From assembly GCA_034421295.1 (NCBI GenBank), contig DAOUKM010000019.1, positions 124,001 to 188,000 on the forward strand: DNA of 64,000 bases. Direction: 5' to 3'. The stretch is from CAUZIR01 sp034421295. Its GTDB lineage: Bacteria > Chloroflexota > Dehalococcoidia > Lucifugimonadales > UBA2962. Positions 63,135-64,000 of the stretch are shown one piece after another. Numbering within the stretch: the first letter of the stretch is position 1; each line of letters begins with the position of its first letter. The notes beneath the pieces were generated by a model. It ran no database searches. It had not been told where the DNA came from and saw only the letters and a list, made by a program, of their open reading frames with translations. Made by a program: the position numbers and the translations under genes.

Positions 63135-64000
63135 CTATTCCTTGAAGCGGCGTATGACCAGGCAGGCGTTCTGGCCGCCAAAGCCAAAGCTGTTGGAGAG
63201 CACTGTATCCACTGTCCTGCGGCGCGCCTCGTTCGGAACATAATCAAGGTCGCACTCTGGATCCGGGGTATCGTAATTGACTGTCGGGTGGATGACGCCA
63301 TCAACGATAGTCTTAACGGAGGCTATCGCCTCCAGCGCACCTGCGGCGCCGAGCGCGTGGCCAATCATCGACTTGGTTGAGCTGATCGGTACCTCGTAGG
63401 CCCTTTCTCCAAGAGCGCCCTTGATGGCTCTGGTCTCGGCCAGGTCGTTGAGTTCGGTAGATGTTCCATGCGCGTTTATGTAGTCGACTTCACCCGCCGA
63501 GAGCGAGCCGTCCTCGAGTGCCCAGAGTATTGCCCTCGCCGCCCCTTCCCCGTGGTCGTCCGGCTGCACAAGGTGGAAGGCATCCGACGAGCTGGCGTGC
63601 CCCACTACCTCAGCCAGGATCTTTGCCCCTCTGTTTACGGCATGCTCAAGCCGTTCAAGTATCAGTATCCCTGCACCCTCGGCAGGGACGAACCCTGCTC
63701 TGTCCGCATCGAACGGCCGGCTAACCTTGGCCGGATCGTCCGTGCGGCGAGTGAGGGCACGGATGACATTGAATCCGCCCTGGCCCAACTGGCACAGCCC
63801 GGCCTCAGTGCCACCACTTACTACGACGTCGGCTGATCCCCTGCGGATGACCTCCGCCCCCTCTCCGATGCCTTGAGTACCAGCCGCGCAGGCTGTGACA
63901 ACCGTATTCGTGTATCCGTATATGCCATTAAGGCGGCTCACATTGGCCGCTGCCATGTTGCAGAGCATACTGGGCATGTAGAACGGGCTGATTCTCATGC
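63135..64000 (-). CDS. fabF: 3-oxoacyl-ACP synthase II (FabF), C-terminal part, cut by window edge
   Basis: At least 288 codons; the N-terminus lies beyond position 64000. Beta-ketoacyl-ACP synthase, KAS II type: active-site Cys in NTVVTACAAGTQGIGEGAE, then FDADRAGFVPAEGAGILILE, catalytic His in NAHGTST and the second His in SMIGHALGAAGALEA. Final SNSFGFGGQNACLVI is typical. It elongates acyl-ACP by condensation with malonyl-ACP, completing the FAS-II set seen in this window (FabD, ACP, FabG, HadAB-like, FabI/FabL). Confidence 0.93.
   Translation of the reverse strand, partial: MRISPFYMPSMLCNMAAANVSRLNGIYGYTNTVVTACAAGTQGIGEGAEVIRRGSADVVVSGGTEAGLCQLGQGGFNVIRALTRRTDDPAKVSRPFDADRAGFVPAEGAGILILERLEHAVNRGAKILAEVVGHASSSDAFHLVQPDDHGEGAARAILWALEDGSLSAGEVDYINAHGTSTELNDLAETRAIKGALGERAYEVPISSTKSMIGHALGAAGALEAIASVKTIVDGVIHPTVNYDTPDPECDLDYVPNEARRRTVDTVLSNSFGFGGQNACLVIRRFKE

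Noticed and set aside
1..64000. CRISPR arrays, insertion sequences, phage or defence genes
   Set aside because: I looked for direct-repeat arrays, transposase or integrase motifs and toxin or restriction genes and saw none.

Overview
The window reads as one continuous stretch of bacterial chromosome, moderately GC-rich and densely coded, with mostly housekeeping and central-metabolic genes and no mobile elements, phage genes, rRNA or CRISPR arrays. The gene set points to Chloroflexota, probably a Dehalococcoidia/SAR202-like lineage. The pointers are an AccD-AccA fusion, several luciferase-like flavin/F420 oxidoreductases, many short-chain dehydrogenases, an actinobacterial-style MaoC/HadAB dehydratase pair, a split B12-dependent methylmalonyl-CoA mutase, an LprG-like lipoprotein, a type 2 IleS and two T-box leaders. 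This placement is inference from gene content, not a phylogeny.

Layout. 1-2400: zinc-ribbon peptide, tRNA-Pro(CGG) and a 14-TM drug-efflux MFS pump. 2600-11405: promoter and T-box leader with a leucine (CUC) specifier driving ilvB-ilvN-ilvC-leuA, then an epimerase, leuC and leuD; ilvD and leuB are not in the window. 11464-21243 (minus strand): YceD-rpmF-fabD-nusB-acpP closed by an intrinsic terminator, then uracil-DNA glycosylase, RNase J, FtsK and the AccDA fusion. 21376-23935: an SDR lacking its catalytic Tyr/Lys and an LprG-DUF3105 lipoprotein. 23971-28082 (minus): methylmalonyl-CoA mutase B12 subunit, epimerase, acyl-CoA dehydrogenase and mutase catalytic subunit. 28237-32081: RuvB, dCMP deaminase, YihY membrane protein and an HtrA-like lipoprotein. 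32129-34378 (minus): two paralogous luciferase-like oxidoreductases. 34875-42467: an isoleucine T-box controlling ileS, then an MFS pump, an RNB-domain nuclease, a stand-alone Lrp/AsnC ligand domain and tRNA-Pro(UGG).

42705-46589 holds a lipoprotein gene broken by an in-frame TAA, a DUF1028 protein, a class III aminotransferase and a DAO-type oxidoreductase. 46700-57007 is mostly a fatty-acid and SDR region (fabI, fabL, fabG, plsX, HadB-like and HadA-like dehydratases) with erpA/iscA, a ygfZ-like gene and a luciferase-like oxidoreductase. 57107-64000 holds a zinc alcohol dehydrogenase, an NTF2-like protein, an SDR, PAC2, NYN, an ALDH1L-like formyl-THF hydrolase domain, a SWIM zinc-finger protein and the C-terminal part of fabF, which runs off the right edge.

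The genes fit three linked themes. One is branched-chain amino acid supply gated by uncharged tRNA: a Leu T-box on the biosynthetic genes and an Ile T-box on ileS. The second is a type II fatty-acid synthase assembled from dispersed modules (accDA, fabD, acpP, fabF, fabG, hadAB and two different enoyl reductases). The third is propionyl/methylmalonyl-CoA metabolism. The most notable single observation is that the IleS active-site HIGH signature appears as GVHH, the swapped GxHH form linked to mupirocin hyper-resistance in type 2 enzymes. I did not find a clearly new multi-gene system.
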